Assembly: GCF_015277895.1 (NCBI RefSeq)
Contig: NZ_CP063815.1
Coordinates: 558,001-622,000, forward strand
Direction of reading: 5' to 3'
Length of the DNA: 64,000 nucleotides
Source of the DNA: Microbacterium abyssi
Lineage (GTDB): Bacteria; Actinomycetota; Actinomycetes; Actinomycetales; Microbacteriaceae
A model generated the notes under the pieces. It was not told the origin of the DNA, searched no databases, and saw only the letters and a list, made by a program, of their open reading frames with translations. The position numbers and the translations under genes are program-made. Shown here piece by piece: positions 60,641 to 64,000 of this stretch. Each line of letters starts with the position of its first letter. Position 1 is the stretch's first letter.

Positions 60641-62026
60641 TCATTCCTGGAGCGCGTTCTCCGACGGAGTCACAGGCGGCGCGAGTTTGCGGATCCCGAT
60701 GAACGACACGATGCCGCCCGCGGCCATCAGCGCTGCAGTCACCCAGGCGGCGCTGTGGAAACCGCTGAGGTCGAGTGTGCCGCCGACGATCGTCGACAGC
60801 ATCGCGACGACGATGAGCCCGGCGACGCGGGAGATCGCGTTGTTGACGGCGGATGCGATGCCGGAGTGGTTCTCATCGATCGCGCCGAGCACCGCGGAGG
60901 TGAGCGGTGCGACGGTGAGGGAGAGCCCGAGTCCGAGAACGATCATCGATGGCAGCACCTGCCACCAGTAGCTGAAGTCCTCGGCCACGGTGAGAAGAAG
61001 GAGGGCGCCGGCGGCCATCAGCAGCGGGCCGGCGGTCATGAACAGTCGTGGGCCGAGCCTTCCCGCCCACGCGCCGGCCTGGGAACTGAGCAGGATCATG
61101 AGGATCGTGATCGGCAGACTCGCCAGCCCTGCTGCCGTCGCGGGGAGGCCCGCGCCCTCCTGCAGGTAGACGCCGATGACGAAGCCGTTGAGCGAGAGCG
61201 CGGCGTAGACGAACAGTGTGGCGAGGTTGCCCCAGGCGAAGTTGCGGGCGCTGAAGAGGGACAGCGGCATCAGCGGAGCGGGCGAGTAACGCTGGCGCAC
61301 CAGGAAGCCGAGGAACAGCGCGACGCCCACCACGCCCGGCACCCAGATAGCGGGCGAGCCCCACCCGAGATTCGGCTGCTCGATGAGGGCGAACACGAGG
61401 GCGCCGAGTCCGAAGGCGCACAGCATCCCGCTCCACCAGTCCACACGCGCACCGCGCGGATGATCGGGAAGGTCCAGCCGAGCGAGCAGGACCAGCGTGA
61501 TGCCGATCGGGATGACGTTGATCAGGAACACGAATCGCCAGGACAGCAGGTCGACGAACAGCCCGCCGAGGAGCGGACCGGCGATCTGGGCGCCGGTGGT
61601 GAAGGCGGTCCAGACGCCGATCGCGCGGGACTGCAGCTCGCCGCGCATGGTCGCCATGATCAGGGCGAGCGAGCTCGGTACGAGCAGCGCACCGGCAGCA
61701 CCCTGGAGGGCGCGGGCGATGATGAGGGTGAGCGGCTCCGGCGCCGCGGCCACTGCCACTGACGCGATGCCGAACGCGATGAGTCCGATGCGCATGATGC
61801 GCACGCGGCCGTATGCGTCGGAGAGCGTTCCGGCGAGCAGGATGAGCGCGCTGAGCGTGATGAGATATGCGTCGACAACCCACTGCTGAGTCGTGATGCC
61901 GCCGCCGAGCTCATCCCTGATGGCCGGCAGCGCGACGGTGACGACGGTGCCGTCGAGGAACGTCACGAACGATGCGAGGACGGCGATGGTGATGACGAGC
62001 CGCTGCATGGGGGAGAAGGCTGACAC
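60641..62026 (-). CDS. MFS drug transporter, DHA2 type
   Basis: A 461-residue protein with fourteen helices, LDGTVVTVALPAIRDELG in helix 1 (motif D1 of DHA2) and LSDAYGRVRIMRIG (motif A). Such proteins expel drugs or dyes with protons. GTG 62026 is 10 bases after the stop of the upstream lipoprotein gene; ATG 62008 is the other possible start. The substrate cannot be told. Confidence 0.86.
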   Translation of the reverse strand: MSAFSPMQRLVITIAVLASFVTFLDGTVVTVALPAIRDELGGGITTQQWVVDAYLITLSALILLAGTLSDAYGRVRIMRIGLIAFGIASVAVAAAPEPLTLIIARALQGAAGALLVPSSLALIMATMRGELQSRAIGVWTAFTTGAQIAGPLLGGLFVDLLSWRFVFLINVIPIGITLVLLARLDLPDHPRGARVDWWSGMLCAFGLGALVFALIEQPNLGWGSPAIWVPGVVGVALFLGFLVRQRYSPAPLMPLSLFSARNFAWGNLATLFVYAALSLNGFVIGVYLQEGAGLPATAAGLASLPITILMILLSSQAGAWAGRLGPRLFMTAGPLLMAAGALLLLTVAEDFSYWWQVLPSMIVLGLGLSLTVAPLTSAVLGAIDENHSGIASAVNNAISRVAGLIVVAMLSTIVGGTLDLSGFHSAAWVTAALMAAGGIVSFIGIRKLAPPVTPSENALQE

Positions 62027-62036
62027 GGTGACGAGA

Positions 62037-62873
62037 CTACGCCCGATCGCAGGTCGCGAAGACGTGTCCGTCCGCACCCGCCGGTAGCAGGTCGCGGTCG
62101 CGCAGGACCATGGATGCCGGCGACGCCGGATCCGCGCACATCTCCGCAAACGGTCGCGGCAGCTGATCGGTGTACTCGATGTCGATCACGTGCGCGCCGT
62201 ACACGTCCGCATACGCGTCGCACTCCTCGTAGGCCGCACACTCCTCGACCACGGCGAAATCGAACCCCGCACGTTCGTGCAGCGCGACGGCATCCTCCGC
62301 AGCGTTCTTCTGCCCGACCGCCAGTCCGGCGGCGTGCGCCGCGTCGACCAGTTCGGCTGCGAGGGCCAGGTTGTCGTCGAGCTCCAGTGCTCCGCCGGAG
62401 CGCGTGTATGAATCGAGGTTGTCGAACTCCACTGCGTCGAAGCCGTCGGCCGCGCATCCGGTGATCCACGGAGTGACCATCGCCGCGATCCGCTCGCGCT
62501 TCTCGTCCGTCGAGGTGTCCACCAGCACCTCGTCCGGCCAATCCGGGTCGAACACCGGGGCGCCGCCGGCGTGCAGCAGCAGGTCCTGCGGCCAGCTGCC
62601 GAGCTCTCCGGGCTGGGTCTGGAACGCGTTCACGTAGCAGATCGAGTAGACGCCGTCGGCGGCTTCGGCGCCGCGATCGCGCCCCACGATCTCGACGCCG
62701 TCCGCCGGCGCGTAAGCGCCTCCGAGCTGGTAGTCGGGTGCGGCACCGGCCGGCGGCAGCGCGATGGATGCAACGTCACCGGCGCCTGTGCCATCGGCGG
62801 TGGCGGCGCATCCGCTCATCATGAGCAGCATCGCCGCGCCTGCGGCAGCGCGGCCAAGCGTCATCTTCTTCAC
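62037..62873 (-). CDS. GH114-like (endo-alpha-1,4-polygalactosaminidase) lipoprotein
   Basis: A 278-residue protein with lipobox LMMSGC and a TIM barrel typical of GH114/TM1410: YQLGGAY near the start, then ICYVNAFQT, GFDAVEFDNLDSY (two acidic residues, presumed catalytic) and AVGQKNAAED. It would act on galactosamine-containing polysaccharide outside the cell. I chose GTG 62873, since it gives MKK plus a hydrophobic segment; ATG 62891 is also possible. Confidence 0.8.
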   Translation of the reverse strand: MKKMTLGRAAAGAAMLLMMSGCAATADGTGAGDVASIALPPAGAAPDYQLGGAYAPADGVEIVGRDRGAEAADGVYSICYVNAFQTQPGELGSWPQDLLLHAGGAPVFDPDWPDEVLVDTSTDEKRERIAAMVTPWITGCAADGFDAVEFDNLDSYTRSGGALELDDNLALAAELVDAAHAAGLAVGQKNAAEDAVALHERAGFDFAVVEECAAYEECDAYADVYGAHVIDIEYTDQLPRPFAEMCADPASPASMVLRDRDLLPAGADGHVFATCDRA

Positions 62874-63018
62874 CAGGCAATCGTCCCGCATGATGGCCGG
62901 CCGCCGTGCACGGGACACATCCCGACCCTGCAGGCGTGGGTTCTCGATCCATATGCGTGACCGGCGCTCTCCCGCACACTGGCGTGGATCAGATCCGCCC
63001 AGGGAGGAACGAAGCGTC
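62874..63018. promoter_or_regulatory. Divergent promoter region
   Basis: 145 bases between the leftward GH114-like gene and the rightward flavin oxidase gene. It must carry both promoters. I see no strong palindrome. Confidence 0.4.
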
Positions 63019-64000
63019 ATGGAGTCATTCGAGGTCGCCGTCGTCGGCATGGGAGCGCTCGGCAGCGCAGCCGCGTACCATCTTGCCCGTCGCGGGGCGA
63101 AGGTCGTCGCCTTCGAGCAGTACGACCTCGGTCACGTGCGCGGCGCGTCGCACGACACATCGCGGATCGTGCGGACGTCCTACGGCGCATCCCAGTACGT
63201 GCGCCTGGCCCAGTCCGCCTACCGTGACTGGGCCGATCTCGAGGCGGAGTCCGGCGAGCGACTTCTCACGGTCACAGGCGGCGTGATCTTCCTGCCCGTC
63301 GCAGGTCCGTACTCGGCATCCGACTTCACCGCGGCACTGGATGAGTGCGGCGTCCCTCACGAACTGCTCAGCCCCGCAGAGGTTCGGGACCGCTGGCCCC
63401 AGTTCCAGGTTCCCGAGGGCGTCGAGACCGTCTACACGGCCGACACCGGAATCGCTCACGCCGCCCGCACAGTGGCCACTCTGCAGATGCGGGCGCGCGT
63501 GCACGGCGCCGATGTCCGCGACCGCACGGCCGTCGAGGCGCTCATCCCGGATGGGGATGCAGTGATCGTGCGCACCGCGAACGGGGAGGTCCGTGCGAAC
63601 AAGGTCGTCGTCGCGGCGGATGCCTGGACCAACGAACTCCTCGAGCCTCTCGGTGCCGCCATCCCGCTGGACGTCATGCAGGAACAGGTGACGTACTTCC
63701 ACACTCCGGCCCCCGAGGTGCATGATGCGGAGCGCTTCCCCGTCTGGATCTGGGAGGACGACGAGTGCTACTACGGCTTCCCGACCTACGGCGAGCCGAC
63801 GATCAAGGCGGCTCGCGATGTGTCCTTCAACCGGATGACACCGGCGGAGCGCACCTATGTGCCGTCTCCCGAGCTCACCGCTCAGCTCGGCGACTTCGTG
63901 CACGGGCTGATCCCGGCCGCCGGCGCGGAGATGCGCACGGTGACGTGCCAGTACGCGCTCACCCCCGACCGCCGCTTCATCCTCAGCCCACTGCAGGAGC
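63019..64000 (+). CDS. N-methyltryptophan/sarcosine oxidase-like flavoenzyme (3' cut by window)
   Basis: The first 327 codons are visible; the frame is open to the window end. The N-terminus has the FAD motif VAVVGMGALGSAAAYHLARRG, then GASHDTSRIVR, in which SRIVR is typical of monomeric sarcosine/N-methyltryptophan oxidases. A flavin-binding segment ANKVVVAADAWTNELL follows. It oxidises N-methyl amino acids and releases formaldehyde and H2O2. ATG 63019 has GGGAGGAAC upstream. Normal length would be about 370-390 residues. Confidence 0.88.
   Translation, partial: MESFEVAVVGMGALGSAAAYHLARRGAKVVAFEQYDLGHVRGASHDTSRIVRTSYGASQYVRLAQSAYRDWADLEAESGERLLTVTGGVIFLPVAGPYSASDFTAALDECGVPHELLSPAEVRDRWPQFQVPEGVETVYTADTGIAHAARTVATLQMRARVHGADVRDRTAVEALIPDGDAVIVRTANGEVRANKVVVAADAWTNELLEPLGAAIPLDVMQEQVTYFHTPAPEVHDAERFPVWIWEDDECYYGFPTYGEPTIKAARDVSFNRMTPAERTYVPSPELTAQLGDFVHGLIPAAGAEMRTVTCQYALTPDRRFILSPLQE

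Noticed and set aside
60629..61762. 377-codon plus-strand open frame opposite the MFS gene
   Set aside because: Glu/Arg/Gly-rich shadow of the transporter; the minus strand has perfect MFS motifs.
1..64000. CRISPR arrays, rRNA genes and complete tRNA genes
   Set aside because: No regularly spaced repeats, no rRNA-like conserved segments and no full cloverleaf were seen; only the partial tRNA-Ser at 54590.

Overview
The window is GC-rich DNA of actinobacterial type. Its gene content (mycothiol-type arsenate reductases, CmtR and CsoR sensors, resB/ccsB cytochrome c maturation, an SCO6880-type conjugation cluster, GH127 and GH114 enzymes) fits a Microbacteriaceae-like soil or plant-associated bacterium. 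The genus is inference. Almost everything left of about 54.65 kb reads as one mosaic genomic island. It ends on the right at a truncated tRNA-Ser(GCU) that carries only the anticodon arm, variable arm, T arm and 3' acceptor strand. The other end of the island lies outside the window.

Layout, left to right. 1-2.8 kb: a sulfur/persulfide operon (MBL-rhodanese, TauE-type exporter, DUF4395, rhodanese lipoprotein) closed by strong hairpins. 3.4-4.8 kb: a membrane protein and an ECF-like sigma factor. 4.8-6.4 kb: a dead serine recombinase with a candidate res palindrome, plus small HTH-type genes. 6.5-17.1 kb: a leftward conjugation operon (SSB, HNH, coupling ATPase, ParA-like ATPase, two VirB4-related proteins, TrbL-like, small membrane subunit, M23 lysin, VirB8-like) with a divergent regulator; no relaxase or integrase is visible. 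17.7-19.1 kb: a decayed IS481 element and a flavoprotein stump. 19.2-23.1 kb: a tightly overlapped arsenic operon, trxB-trxA-acr3-arsR::arsC-arsC. 23.1-33.8 kb: copper, cadmium and other metal genes (Csp-like protein, DUF305, CopB-type ATPase, CsoR, CmtR with a CDF pump, ArsR with an MFS pump), bracketed by a 34-bp direct repeat. 34-53.6 kb: extracytoplasmic copper and redox functions (DsbA-like, CDF, CopC, CopD-CtaG, LspA, Lnt, M23 peptidases, a complete CcdA/ResB/CcsB/TlpA set) with two relics of further resB copies. 53.7-54.1 kb: an IS3-type remnant. Beyond 54.65 kb lies ordinary chromosome: a glycosyltransferase, a PQQ-type sugar dehydrogenase, a GH127 enzyme with a LacI-type palindrome, a DHFR-like protein, an MFS pump, a GH114-like lipoprotein and a flavin amine oxidase.

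The most unusual feature is a repeated regulatory design. Three small two-helix membrane proteins (26447-26896 minus, 34014-34445 plus, 53185-53619 minus) are nearly unrelated except at the extreme C terminus, where all end in L-S-[I/L]-S-R-T. They use different synonymous codons there, so the peptide rather than the RNA is conserved. A cysteine in the second helix lies 50-53 residues before the end in all three. Each is the gene directly upstream of an extracytoplasmic copper or thiol gene (a DUF305 lipoprotein, a DsbA-like protein, a TlpA-like lipoprotein). In each case the downstream Shine-Dalgarno can pair with RNA in or just after the last codons of the small ORF, with further hairpins enclosed. 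I propose that these are nascent-chain sensors controlling downstream translation in response to copper, thiol or membrane-insertion state. This is inference from sequence and has not been tested.
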